From Muricoccus pecuniae (GTDB lineage: Bacteria > Pseudomonadota > Alphaproteobacteria > Acetobacterales > Acetobacteraceae), in assembly GCF_014199205.1 (NCBI RefSeq), contig NZ_JACIJD010000006.1:164426-228425 (forward strand): 64,000 nucleotides of DNA, read 5' to 3'. The notes under the pieces were generated by a model that had not been told where the DNA came from, did not search any database, and was given only the letters and a program-made list of their open reading frames with translations. The translations under genes and the position numbers were made by a program. Shown here piece after piece: positions 25,897 to 34,487 of the stretch. Positions within the stretch are counted from its first letter, which is position 1. Every line of letters begins with the position of its first letter.

Positions 25897-26586
25897 TCAG
25901 GAGGGGGCCGCCGCGGCGAGCCGCCCGATGAACAGGATGGGCCCCGTCGGCCGCCCGGTGGGCGAGCCGCCCGGCGGTTCGAGGGTGATCTCGATCAGCA
26001 TCCCCGGTTCCGGCCGCACGAGGCCGGGCGCCACCCGCGCCTGCCCACCCTCGGGCACGAGCCCGAGGGAGACGGGCACGGTGGCGCCAGGCGGCAGGGC
26101 CCAGAGCTGCTGCACGCGGCCGGGCTCCACCGGCCGGGGATTGAGGCTGGCCAGGCGCAGCCCGCCGCCCTCCGCCTCCACCAGCCAGGCGGGCTGGTCC
26201 CGGCTGCTGAGGAGCACGGTCATCATCCGCGGCGCCTCGGCCGGGCGGAGGAGGATGAAGGCGGCCAGCCCCGCCGCGATCGCCGTCGCGCCCCCGGCCC
26301 AGGCCTGCCACAGCCTCGGCGGGCGCAGGGGGCGAACCGGCGCGGCGGGGGTTTGGGGGGCGGCGAGCGAGGCCTCGATCCGCTCCCACAGGCCCGCGGG
26401 GGGCGGCTCGGGGCGCGCGAGTTCCGTCAGCGGCGCGAGCCGCGCCTCCCACTCCGCCACCGCCTCGCGCAGCGCCGGGTTGAAGGGCAGGGCGCGCCGC
26501 ACCTCTTCCGCCCCGCGCGCGTCGAGCGTGCCGAGCACGTGCTCGGCGGCGAGGGCGTCCAGCCCCTCGGGATTGGCGGGGATCAT
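25897..26586 (-). CDS. RskA-type anti-sigma factor
   Basis: The 229-residue protein has an N-terminal cytoplasmic sigma-binding region with 'LAAEHVLGTLDARGAEEVRR' and a single transmembrane helix (about residues 100-117, 'AGGATAIAAGLAAFILL'). A periplasmic RskA/anti-sigma-K domain follows ('LVEAEGGGLRLASLNPRPVEPGRVQQLWALPPG', 'PTGPILFIGRL'). Its ATG overlaps the stop of the sigma gene (ATGA), the usual sigma/anti-sigma coupling. It should hold the ECF sigma factor at the membrane, provided that partner is functional. Confidence 0.88.
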   Translation of the reverse strand: MIPANPEGLDALAAEHVLGTLDARGAEEVRRALPFNPALREAVAEWEARLAPLTELARPEPPPAGLWERIEASLAAPQTPAAPVRPLRPPRLWQAWAGGATAIAAGLAAFILLRPAEAPRMMTVLLSSRDQPAWLVEAEGGGLRLASLNPRPVEPGRVQQLWALPPGATVPVSLGLVPEGGQARVAPGLVRPEPGMLIEITLEPPGGSPTGRPTGPILFIGRLAAAAPS

Positions 26587-27132
26587 GCGAGGCACCCCTT
26601 CAGCCGGGCGAGGCCGCGCCGGATCCAGGCCTTCACCGTGCCCAGCGGCTCGTCCAGCCGCGCCGCGATCTGGGCGTGGGAGAGGCCGTGGACGAAGGCG
26701 AGCAGGATGCCGTCCCGGTTGCGCGGCTCCAGCCCCGCGAGGCAGTCCCGCAGGCGCAGGGACTCCTGGGCGGTCGCGATGCGGTCCAGCGCCTCCGGGT
26801 GGACCGCCCCGTCGCCGAGGCCGGGATCGTCGGGTCGGGGTCTCGCGCCCGCGGGCACGGGCGAGGTCCAGCGCCGCGTTCCGGGCGATGGTGCCGAGCC
26901 AGGCCAAGGCCTCGCCGCGCAGGGGATCGAAGCCGCCGGCGCGGGCAGCGATCTTCAGCACGGTGTCGTGCAGCGCGTCCGCCGCCGCGTCGCGGTCGCG
27001 TAGGATGGCCATGGCGATGCCGAAGAGGCGCGAGGCCTGGGCCTCGTAGAGCCGCCGCAGCGCCCCCGCCTCCCCTGCCGCGACGCCGCGGATGAGTCCC
27101 GCGACATCGGGCGCGGGGTTCGTGTCAGCCAT
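26583..27132 (-). pseudogene. ECF sigma-70 factor with a one-base frameshift
   Basis: The frame from the ATG at 27132 encodes sigma region 2 ('LRRLYEAQASRLFGIAMAILRDRDAAADALHDTVLKI', 'ALAWLGTIARNAALDLARARGRE') and then turns into nonsense rich in Arg/Pro/Gly. Region 4 ('LRDCLAGLEPRNRDGILLAFVHGLSHAQIAARL', 'LGTVKAWIRRGLARLKGCL') continues in another frame down to 26583. Removing one base from the C run at 26837-26840 (or close by) restores a single 182-residue ECF factor that ends ATGA-coupled to the anti-sigma gene. It is either a real inactivation or an assembly error in a homopolymer. Confidence 0.82.
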
Positions 27133-27159
27133 GCACCCTCCCCTCGCGCCGCCGGCGGC

Positions 27160-28176
27160 TCAGCCGACTCCGATCTTCCGGTTCACGAAGTCCAGCGAGT
27201 AGCCGCGCCGGATGTCCAGCCCCGCGGGATAGACGCCGGTCTCGCGCATGATGGCGTAGAAGCGGCCCCAGCGCTCATGCGTCATCGCACCGATGCCGAG
27301 CGTCAGCGCCTCGTTGGAGCGGACGATGCCGCGCTCGTTCATGGCGCGCAGGCCGTAGGCGAGGAGATCTTCCGGCATCTCCGGGTTCTGCCGCCGGATG
27401 AGGGCGTTGGCGGCGCCGATATCCGCGCCCTTCATGTACTCGGTCCAGCCCTCGACGGTCGCGTCGATGAAGCGCTGCACGAGGTCGCGCTTCTCCGCCA
27501 CCATGCGGGCGGAGACGTCGATTGTCGTGTTGTAGGCCTCGTAGCCCGCATCGGCGAGGAGGTGCACGCGCGGCCGCGCGCCGGCCTGCATGGCGGTGAA
27601 GGGCTCGGAGGAGACGAAGCCCTGGTAGATCGCGCCCCGGTCCGCCATGAAGGGCTGGAGGCTCACGGCCTTCGGGCGGATCTGCCCGTCGTCGAAGCCG
27701 AAGCGGCTGCGCAGGAAGGGCCAGTGCGTCACCCGCCCCGCCGCGCTCATCGAGATCGGGCGGCCGCGCATCCCCTCGAAGCCCTCGATCCCCGCTTCCT
27801 CATGCGTCATGAGGATCACGGGGTCCTTCTGGAAGATCGCACCGATACAGAGGAAGGGGATGCCGTCCCGCGCGTAGTTCAGCGCCTGGAAGGGGTTGGA
27901 CATGATCATGTCCGCGCGCCCGCCCACGAGCATCTGCGCCGGGTTGAGCTGCGGGCCGCCCTGGCGCAGGTCGCAGTCAATGCCGTAGCGGCGATAGATG
28001 CCGGCGGCGAGCGCCTGGTAGTACCCGCCATGCTCGGCCTGGGCGCGCCAGTCCGTCTGGAACACGACCTTGTCCAGCACCTGCGCGGAGGCGCGGGCGC
28101 CCGGCACGGGGACGAGGCTGAGGGCGGTGCCGCCCGCGAGAAAGCTCCGCCTGGAGATGCGGTACCTGGTGCCCAT
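27160..28176 (-). CDS. ABC transporter substrate-binding protein (NMT1/THI5-like)
   Basis: The 338-residue periplasmic receptor starts with a Tat-like signal ('RRSFLAGG', residues 9-16) and has the NMT1/SsuA fold ('VFQTDWRAQAEHGGYYQALAAGIYRRYGID', 'GGRADMIMSNPFQALNYA'). It would bind a nitrogenous or sulfonate-type ligand for an importer, but no permease or ATPase adjoins it. The ATG at 28176 has GGAGG six bases upstream. A receptor-less ABC ATPase/permease pair of the right class lies at 13798-15487. Confidence 0.85.
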   Translation of the reverse strand: MGTRYRISRRSFLAGGTALSLVPVPGARASAQVLDKVVFQTDWRAQAEHGGYYQALAAGIYRRYGIDCDLRQGGPQLNPAQMLVGGRADMIMSNPFQALNYARDGIPFLCIGAIFQKDPVILMTHEEAGIEGFEGMRGRPISMSAAGRVTHWPFLRSRFGFDDGQIRPKAVSLQPFMADRGAIYQGFVSSEPFTAMQAGARPRVHLLADAGYEAYNTTIDVSARMVAEKRDLVQRFIDATVEGWTEYMKGADIGAANALIRRQNPEMPEDLLAYGLRAMNERGIVRSNEALTLGIGAMTHERWGRFYAIMRETGVYPAGLDIRRGYSLDFVNRKIGVG

Positions 28177-28424
28177 GGGTGGCCTCCGTCCTTCGATGCC
28201 GGTTCCCTGCGCGGGCCCGATGCCCGCGCCGATGCGCGATGCCCTGGGTGATGCCACGGGCGGGAGGCGCGGCGCCAGGGCCGCAGCCCCGGAACTTCTC
28301 GCCCCACCCGTACGGCCGGGCTGTTCCTGGCCGTCGCGGCCGTTATGCTGCGCCGCCCTTCGATCCTGGCGCCGTGCCGCCGGCCCCGCCCCTGCCCCGA
28401 GCCGCCCGAGAAGCCCCGCCCCGA

Positions 28425-30944
28425 ATGGACCGTGCCTCCCCCACCCTATCCAGCCAGGACGCCGCCGGCCGCCCCGCGGCCGTGCCGAGGGATGGAATGC
28501 GCGACGAGATGGTGGACGGGCGCGGCCGTGTGCGCGCGCACTGGTCGGCGCTGCTCGGCTCCTTCCATGGCCTGCCGGAGGGCGGGCTGCTGCACCGCGC
28601 GCGGCTGCTCGACCGCGCCTTCGAGGAGGAGGGGTCGGCGGGCTTCCTCCCCTCCGCCTCCCGCGGCAAGGCCTCGCGGCGGCTCGATCCCGTGCCCCTC
28701 ATCATGGATGGCGAGGAGTTCGACCGGCTGGCCGAGGGGCTGGCCCAGCGGGCCCGGCTGCTGGAAGCGGTGCTCGCCGACCTCTACGGCCCGCAGCGCC
28801 TCCTGGCCGAGGGGCTGGTCCCGCCGGAGCTGGTCTTTCCCAACCCTGCCTTTCTGCGCCCCTGCCGCCACGGCATCTCCGGCCGCTTCCTGCACGCCTA
28901 TGCCGCCGACCTCCTGCGCGGGCCGGACGGCGCTTGGCGGGTCACGGGCGACAGCGTCGTGGCCATGGACGGCTTCTCGCAGGTCTATGCCAACCGCTCG
29001 CACATGGCGCGGGTGCTCCCGGAATGCGCGCGCGCGGTGCAGATGCGCCCGATCCGCCCCTTCCTCGACCTCTGGCGGGAACTGCTCCAGCGCGCCGCCG
29101 GCTCGGAGCTGAGCGGGGCGGCGACGGTGGCCCTGCTGACGCCGGGCGTCGGCCATCCCGACTGGGCGGAGCACGTCACCCTCGCGCGGGAACTCTCCTG
29201 CGCCCTGGCGGAGGTGGGGGACCTCTCCGCCCGCGGCGGCGCGCTCTACCTCAAGACGCTGCGGGGGCTGCAGCCCGTGCGCGTGCTGCTCTCGCGCCTA
29301 CCCGGCGCCTCAATCGACCCGCTGGAGCTCGGGGGGCGCCCGTCCCAGGGCATCTCGGGTCTGCTGGACGCGATGAGGGCCGGCGCGGTGGTGCTGCACA
29401 ACCATCCCGGCGCGGCCCTGGCCGAGGCGCCGGGCCTGCCTGCCTTCCTCCCCTCGCTCTCGCGGGCGCTGCTGGGGGAGGAGCCCGCCCTTCTCTCCGC
29501 CGAGACGCTCTGGCTCGGCGACCCCGCCTCCCTCGACCGCTTCCGCGCGGCGCCCGACGCCTTTCTCCCCCGCCCGGTCGCCCGGCCGGGCGCCGGCCCG
29601 GAGACCGACCCGCGCGGCTGGGCCAGGATCGAGGCCGACCCGCGCGGCTGGGCCAGGATCGAGGCCGACCCGCGCGGCTGGGCCGCGACGGCCCTGCCCC
29701 AGCCCTCCTCCGCGCCCAGCCTCGCCGGGGACGGGCTGGAGCCGCGTCCGGTCGTGCTGCGCCTCTACCTCCTGCATGACGGCGCGGGATGGCAGTGCCT
29801 GTCCGGCGGGCTCGCCAGGGTCGCGGATGAGAATGGGCGGCCGACCGACCTCTGCAAGGATGTCTGGGTCACCTCCGAGGACAGGGCGGAGATCCGCGGC
29901 CCGGGGCCGCTGCACATCCCCGCCCTCTCCATCCGGCGCACGGCGGGCGACCTGCCCTCCCGCGTCGCGGACAACCTCTTCTGGCTCGGCCGCTACGTCG
30001 AGCGACTGGACGATTCCGCGCGACTGATGCGCGCCACCCTCACCCGGCTGAACCGCGCCACGGTGCTGCCGCGCGACCTCGCCGAGGTCGCCTCCCTCTC
30101 GCGCTGCCTGCTGGATGCGAGGCTGATCCAGGCGGAGGACGTGCCGAGTTCGGGCAATGACAGCGCGCTGCGCCGCGCCCTGCTCGCCGCCGGCAAGGAG
30201 GGCGGGCGCGTCCACCGCCTGACGGGCGAGGTGGCGCGGCTGGTGGAGGCCACGCGGGACCGGCTGACCGGCGACATGCACGCCGCCTTCACCCTGCCGC
30301 TCCGCGACACGCGCGCGGCGCTGATGGAGGCGGACGGGCCCGCGGCGCTCGGCGCCGCCCTCGGCTGGCTGGTGCGCTACGCCTCCGGCGTGGCGGGGGT
30401 GGCGGCCGAGAACATGGTGCGCGGCGGCGCCCACACCTTCCTCGACCTCGGGCGGCGCCTCGAGCGGGGGACGAGCATCGCGGCCCTGCTCGGCAACGTG
30501 CTGAAGGAACCGCCGGCGCGGATCGAGAGCGCCCTCTCCCTCGCGCTGGAGCTGTGCGATTCCGTCATCACCTACCGCTCGCGCTACCTCAATGTCGTCC
30601 AGCCCGCCCCGGCGCTGGACCTCGTGATGGCCGACCCCGCCAACCCGCGCGGCCTCGTCTTCCAGTTCGCCGCCGCCGAGGAGCTGCTCGCGCGGGTCGA
30701 GGGCGGCGGCGATCCGAGCCTCTCGGCCTGGGCACGGCGCCTGCGGCTGGAGGTGGAGGCGATGGCGGCCGAGGTGGCGGGTTCGGCGGAGGGCGCGGCC
30801 GCCGCCGCCGCCCTCTCCCCCCGGCTCCTGGCCGTGGAGCACGCGGTCGGGGACCTGTCGGACGCGATCGGGCGCCGCTACTTCACCCTGCTCGCCGCGC
30901 CGCGGCTGCTGGGGGTGGACACGGTGGAGAGGGGCGCGGCGTGA
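28425..30944 (+). CDS. Circularly permuted ATP-grasp / alpha-E (DUF403) fusion
   Basis: The 839-residue protein fuses two domains usually encoded by separate adjacent genes. Residues about 25-480 are a circularly permuted ATP-grasp type 2 domain ('DPVPLIMDGEEFDRLAEGLAQRA', 'LVFPNPAFLRPC', 'VALLTPGVGHPDWAEHV', 'SARGGALYLKTL'). Residues from about 510 on are the helical alpha-E domain ('VADNLFWLGRYVERLDDSARLMRATL'). A 30-bp in-frame repeat lies in the linker. These pairs, with a transglutaminase, are predicted to make and process peptide or isopeptide bonds (amidoligase systems). The start is uncertain; a downstream ATG at 28497 is also possible. The GTGA overlap shows coupling to the next gene. 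Confidence 0.85.
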   Translation: MDRASPTLSSQDAAGRPAAVPRDGMRDEMVDGRGRVRAHWSALLGSFHGLPEGGLLHRARLLDRAFEEEGSAGFLPSASRGKASRRLDPVPLIMDGEEFDRLAEGLAQRARLLEAVLADLYGPQRLLAEGLVPPELVFPNPAFLRPCRHGISGRFLHAYAADLLRGPDGAWRVTGDSVVAMDGFSQVYANRSHMARVLPECARAVQMRPIRPFLDLWRELLQRAAGSELSGAATVALLTPGVGHPDWAEHVTLARELSCALAEVGDLSARGGALYLKTLRGLQPVRVLLSRLPGASIDPLELGGRPSQGISGLLDAMRAGAVVLHNHPGAALAEAPGLPAFLPSLSRALLGEEPALLSAETLWLGDPASLDRFRAAPDAFLPRPVARPGAGPETDPRGWARIEADPRGWARIEADPRGWAATALPQPSSAPSLAGDGLEPRPVVLRLYLLHDGAGWQCLSGGLARVADENGRPTDLCKDVWVTSEDRAEIRGPGPLHIPALSIRRTAGDLPSRVADNLFWLGRYVERLDDSARLMRATLTRLNRATVLPRDLAEVASLSRCLLDARLIQAEDVPSSGNDSALRRALLAAGKEGGRVHRLTGEVARLVEATRDRLTGDMHAAFTLPLRDTRAALMEADGPAALGAALGWLVRYASGVAGVAAENMVRGGAHTFLDLGRRLERGTSIAALLGNVLKEPPARIESALSLALELCDSVITYRSRYLNVVQPAPALDLVMADPANPRGLVFQFAAAEELLARVEGGGDPSLSAWARRLRLEVEAMAAEVAGSAEGAAAAAALSPRLLAVEHAVGDLSDAIGRRYFTLLAAPRLLGVDTVERGAA
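29605..29684 (+). repeat. In-frame 30-bp tandem repeat in the ATP-grasp gene
   Basis: A 30-base unit is repeated exactly twice (29605-29634, 29635-29664) and then for 20 bases more. It encodes 'DPRGWARIEA' as two full copies plus 'DPRGWA'. It lies between the ATP-grasp and alpha-E domains, so it lengthens the linker. Perfect identity indicates recent slippage or an actively varying copy number. Confidence 0.9.
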
Positions 30945-31840
30945 TCTACCGGGTTCGGCACGTCACCGACTACACCTATGAATCCGCCGTGGAGATGGCG
31001 ACCCACCTCCTCCACCTCTCCCCGCGCCCGCTCGCCCGGCAGCGCGTGCTGGCGACGAGCCTGGTGAGCGATCCCGCCCCGACGCGCCGGGCGGAGGAGC
31101 AGGACCATTTCGGCAATCCGACGGCCTGGCTCTACCTGGAGGACCCGCACAAGCGTTTCGTCGTGACCGCGGACTCCCTGGTGGAGGTGACGGCCCCGCC
31201 CCCGCTGCCGCAGGAGACGCCTCCCTGGGAGGCGATCCGCGGTGCCGCCCTCACCCGGCCCGAGGTAGCGGAGTTCCTCTTCCCCAGCCCCTCCCTGCCC
31301 CCGGTCGAGGCGGCCCGCGCCTTCTTCGCCCCGCATTTCACCCCCGGCCGGCCGGCTGGGGAGGCCGTGGTGGAGATGATCGCGCACTTTCGGGAGGGCA
31401 TGGCCTTCCGCGCCGGGGTCACCACCGTCTCGACCCCGGTGGAGGAGGTGCTGCGCCGGCGCGAGGGGGTGTGCCAGGATTTCGCGCATCTGATGATCAC
31501 GGGGCTGCGGATGCTCGGCATCCCGGCCCGCTACGTCTCCGGCTACATCCGCACCCGCCCGCCGCCGGGGGGCGTGAAGCGGGCCGGTTCCGACCAGTCC
31601 CATGCCTGGGTCGCCGCCTGGCTCGGCGCCGAGGCGGGCTGGGTCGAGATGGACCCGACCAACAGCCTCTTCGTCACCGAGGAGCACGTGCTGCTCGGCT
31701 GGGGCCGGGACTTCGGGGATGTCTCCCCCCTGCTCGGCGTCATCCTGGGCGGGGGGCGGCACACGGTGCATGTGGGCGTGGACATGGACGAGGCTGCGGG
31801 CCACGAGGCCTGGGCGGAGGGCTCCGCCCCAGGACGTTGA
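30941..31840 (+). CDS. Transglutaminase-like cysteine peptidase
   Basis: The 299-residue protein has an N-terminal bacterial transglutaminase-like domain ('YRVRHVTDYTYESAVEMATHLLHLSPRP'). The catalytic core has the Cys in 'REGVCQDFAHLM' (about residue 178), the His in 'SDQSHAWVAAWL' and the Asp in 'WVEMDPTN'. In amidoligase operons this enzyme is thought to cleave or rearrange the peptide made by the ATP-grasp/alpha-E partner. The GTG start overlaps the upstream stop (GTGA). Confidence 0.88.
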   Translation: MIYRVRHVTDYTYESAVEMATHLLHLSPRPLARQRVLATSLVSDPAPTRRAEEQDHFGNPTAWLYLEDPHKRFVVTADSLVEVTAPPPLPQETPPWEAIRGAALTRPEVAEFLFPSPSLPPVEAARAFFAPHFTPGRPAGEAVVEMIAHFREGMAFRAGVTTVSTPVEEVLRRREGVCQDFAHLMITGLRMLGIPARYVSGYIRTRPPPGGVKRAGSDQSHAWVAAWLGAEAGWVEMDPTNSLFVTEEHVLLGWGRDFGDVSPLLGVILGGGRHTVHVGVDMDEAAGHEAWAEGSAPGR

Positions 31841-32037
31841 TCTGGGGTTGAGCTGGAGCTGAGCGGGGGCTGCGCGGCATTCCTCTTGCATCGTTCCGGC
31901 CGCGCGTCCTCGCGCCGGGCGCGCCGATCCCTCGATCCGGCGCCGGCCTGCCGGGGGAGGCGCCGTGCAGCCCGCTGCATGGAGCTTTCACCGGCGCGGC
32001 GATGCCCGCGCCGAGCGACCGACCGGAGACACGAGAC

Positions 32038-33063
32038 GTGACCCTTCACCGCCGCACCCTGCTGGCCGCCGGCAGCGGCCTGGCCCTCGCCCTCCCCGCC
32101 CTCCGCACCGCCGCCGCCCAGGCGCCGCTGCGCTTCTGCCTGGACTGGGCCCTCCAGGGGAACCACGGCATGTTCGCCCTCGCGGACGACCGCGGCGTGT
32201 TCCGCGCCAACGGCATCGCGCTGCGGATGGATCGCGGCTTCGGCTCGGGCGACACGACGGTCAAGCTCGCCTCCGGCGCCTATGACATCGGCTACACCGA
32301 CGTCTCCACCATGGTGAAGTTCAACGCCGAGAACCCGGACAAGCGCCTGGTCTCCATCTACCAGGTGCTCGACCGCACGGCGGCCTCGCTGATCACCTTG
32401 AAGCGCAGCGGCATCACCGATCCCAAGGGCGTGGCCGGCAAGCGGATCGGCGCGCCGGAGGGCGAGGGCAGCCGCATGCTCTTCCCCGCCTTCGCCCGCG
32501 TGGCCGGCATCGAGGCCTCCGGGGTGCGCTGGACGAGCATGGCCGCCAACCTGCGGGACACGATGCTCGCCCAGGGGCAGGTGGATGCGGTGACGGGCTT
32601 CCTCTTCACCACCTATTTCAACCTCGTCGGCCTCGGCATGAAGGAGGACGACATCGTCGCCTGGCCCTATGCCGAGAACGGGCTCGACATCTATGGCAGC
32701 GCCGTGGTCGCCCGCGCCGACTGGCTGGAGAAGAACCCGGAGGTCGCCGCTGCCTTCGTGAAGTCCTCGATCGCCGGGCTGAAGCTGCTGCTGGCCGAAC
32801 CCGACGCCGCCATGGCCTCGCTCAAGAAGCGCGAGCCGCTCTTCGACGAGGCGCTGGAGAAGCGCCGCTGGGCCATGACGCGCGACCGCTCCATCCTCAC
32901 CCCCAATGTGCGCGCCAACGGCACGGGGGCGATCGACACCGCGCGCGCCGAGACGCTCATCCGCGTGAACGCCGAGGCCTATGGCGTGACGAACCCGCCC
33001 AAGGTCGCCGACATGTTCACCGAGCGCTTCCTGCCGCCCGCGAGCGAGCGGAAGATCGGCTGA
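32038..33063 (+). CDS. ABC transporter substrate-binding protein (NMT1/THI5-like)
   Basis: The 341-residue receptor has a Tat-like or Sec signal ('HRRTLLAAGSGLALALP', residues 3-19) and the NMT1 fold ('RFCLDWALQGNHGMFALADDRGVF', 'SGAYDIGYTDVSTMVKF', 'KRIGAPEGEGSRMLFPAF'). The GTG at 32038 has CGGAGA about nine bases upstream; an in-frame ATG at 32002 is less well supported. No permease or ATPase adjoins. It is the second orphan receptor of this class, on the other side of the ATP-grasp operon from the first. Confidence 0.86.
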   Translation: MTLHRRTLLAAGSGLALALPALRTAAAQAPLRFCLDWALQGNHGMFALADDRGVFRANGIALRMDRGFGSGDTTVKLASGAYDIGYTDVSTMVKFNAENPDKRLVSIYQVLDRTAASLITLKRSGITDPKGVAGKRIGAPEGEGSRMLFPAFARVAGIEASGVRWTSMAANLRDTMLAQGQVDAVTGFLFTTYFNLVGLGMKEDDIVAWPYAENGLDIYGSAVVARADWLEKNPEVAAAFVKSSIAGLKLLLAEPDAAMASLKKREPLFDEALEKRRWAMTRDRSILTPNVRANGTGAIDTARAETLIRVNAEAYGVTNPPKVADMFTERFLPPASERKIG

Positions 33064-33073
33064 CGGGGCAGGA

Positions 33074-33787
33074 TCAGCGCGGCGCCAGCAGCGCCGCGTC
33101 GATCCGCGCCTTCAGCGGCAGGTGGTCGGAGGCCATGCGCGCCAGCGGCGTGTCATGCACCTCCACCCCCGGCACGAGGCCGGCCGGGTGCCCCATGATC
33201 CGGTCGAGCGAGAGGAAGGGGTGGAAGGCCGGGAAGGTCGGGGCGCGGGGCGGCACGCCGAAGACCGGCTCCAGCAGGCCGAGCGCCGAGGCCCCCGGCC
33301 GCCACTCGTTGAAGTCACCCATCAGCAGCGTCGGCAGGCGCCCGCCCGCCCCGCTCGCCATGGCGGCCAGCAGCGCCTCCGCCTGCCGCCGGCGGCGCGA
33401 GGCGCCAAGGCTGAGATGCGTGGCCAGGAGCCGGAACGGGCCCCAGCCCAGGTCCAGCTCCGCCAGGATTGCGCCGCGCGGCTCCATCCCCCCGATCCGC
33501 AGCCCCATGGGCGGGCGCAGGACCCGGGCATCCGGGCGCAGCAGCACGATGTTGCTGCGCCAGCCCTGCTCGCCCGGCCGGTGGGTGACTTGCAGAGGGC
33601 GCAGCCCGGCCTCCCGCTCCAGCCACTCCTCGTCCAGCATCTCCCGGGACGGGCGGAGATAGTGCTGCGCCTCCTGCAGGGCGATGAGGTCCGGCCCGAT
33701 CTCAGCGATGACGCGGGCGATGCGCTCCGGCCGGAAGGCGCCGCGCGCGCCGCGCCCGCGATGGGCGTTGTAGGTCGCGACGAGCAC
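33074..33787 (-). CDS. Endonuclease/exonuclease/phosphatase family protein
   Basis: The 237-residue EEP-fold protein has 'LVATYNAHRGRG' at the N-terminus, the metal-binding Glu in 'IALQEAQHY', the active-site 'LMGDFNEW' and a terminal 'ASDHLPLKA' with the catalytic His. The fold is shared by DNase I-like nucleases and phospholipid phosphodiesterases; the substrate is unknown. It starts with a GTG immediately downstream of the VanZ/YjdF-like membrane protein gene (3-base gap), so the two are co-transcribed. Confidence 0.85.
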   Translation of the reverse strand: MLVATYNAHRGRGARGAFRPERIARVIAEIGPDLIALQEAQHYLRPSREMLDEEWLEREAGLRPLQVTHRPGEQGWRSNIVLLRPDARVLRPPMGLRIGGMEPRGAILAELDLGWGPFRLLATHLSLGASRRRRQAEALLAAMASGAGGRLPTLLMGDFNEWRPGASALGLLEPVFGVPPRAPTFPAFHPFLSLDRIMGHPAGLVPGVEVHDTPLARMASDHLPLKARIDAALLAPR

Positions 33788-33790
33788 CCG

Positions 33791-34375
33791 CTACCGGCCC
33801 TTGCGGCGCCAGGCCGCCCAGGCCCCGGCGAGGGTCGCGCCGAGGGTGGTGAGCAGCACGTCCGTCCAGGTGTCCGTCCATTCGCCGATCAGCGCCGTCC
33901 CCCACTCGAAGATCTCCCAGACGACGCCGAGGGCGAGGCCGAAACCGGCGCTGGATAGAACGAGCCGCGCCGCGCTCCGCCGGCGCCCGTCCACCATCAG
34001 CAGGCCGAGGAAGACCGCCCCGGCCAGCCCCCCGCTCAGGAGGTGGACGGCCTCGTCATAGGGGTTCTCGCCGTAGAACCAGTTCAGCCCGTAGCCCGGG
34101 CTGGAAATGATGGTGGCCAGGATCGGCGCCGCGTCCAGGTGGCGCGGCAGGGCGCGCAGGCGCCAGGGCAGCACCCCCATGCGCTCCCGCGGCGGCAGGA
34201 TGAGGCCGAGGCAGCCGACGAGCGCGGTGAGCGTGCCCATCGAGGCATCGCGCTTGTCCAGGCTCCAGAACCAAGCGGCCATGGCGGCGAGGGCGATGAT
34301 GCAGCCCAGGGCAAGGGGGGATTGGCAGCGTAGATCGTCCCTCGTCAGGGGGGGCAAGCGGCGTCCCTCTCTCAT
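33791..34375 (-). CDS. VanZ/YjdF-like membrane protein
   Basis: The product of about 194 residues has roughly five hydrophobic segments. It carries 'NPYDEAVHLLSGGLAGAVFLGLL', 'FGLALGVVWEIFEW' and 'DTWTDVLLTTLGATLAGAWAAW', a pattern shared by the YjdF/DUF2238 and VanZ-like families (acidic residues in membrane helices). Function unknown. The start is uncertain. The ATG at 34375 lacks a clear ribosome site, while a downstream TTG has GAGAGGGA at good distance. It is coupled to the EEP gene. Confidence 0.7.
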   Translation of the reverse strand: MREGRRLPPLTRDDLRCQSPLALGCIIALAAMAAWFWSLDKRDASMGTLTALVGCLGLILPPRERMGVLPWRLRALPRHLDAAPILATIISSPGYGLNWFYGENPYDEAVHLLSGGLAGAVFLGLLMVDGRRRSAARLVLSSAGFGLALGVVWEIFEWGTALIGEWTDTWTDVLLTTLGATLAGAWAAWRRKGR

Positions 34376-34487
34376 GCGGCGCGACAGGTGGTGACAACGC
34401 GCGGGAGCGACCCGGGATCGCGCCCGGGATCGCGCGGGGGAGAAAAGCCGTGATAGGCAGGCCGGCCAACAGCGATGGGGTTCCCCG

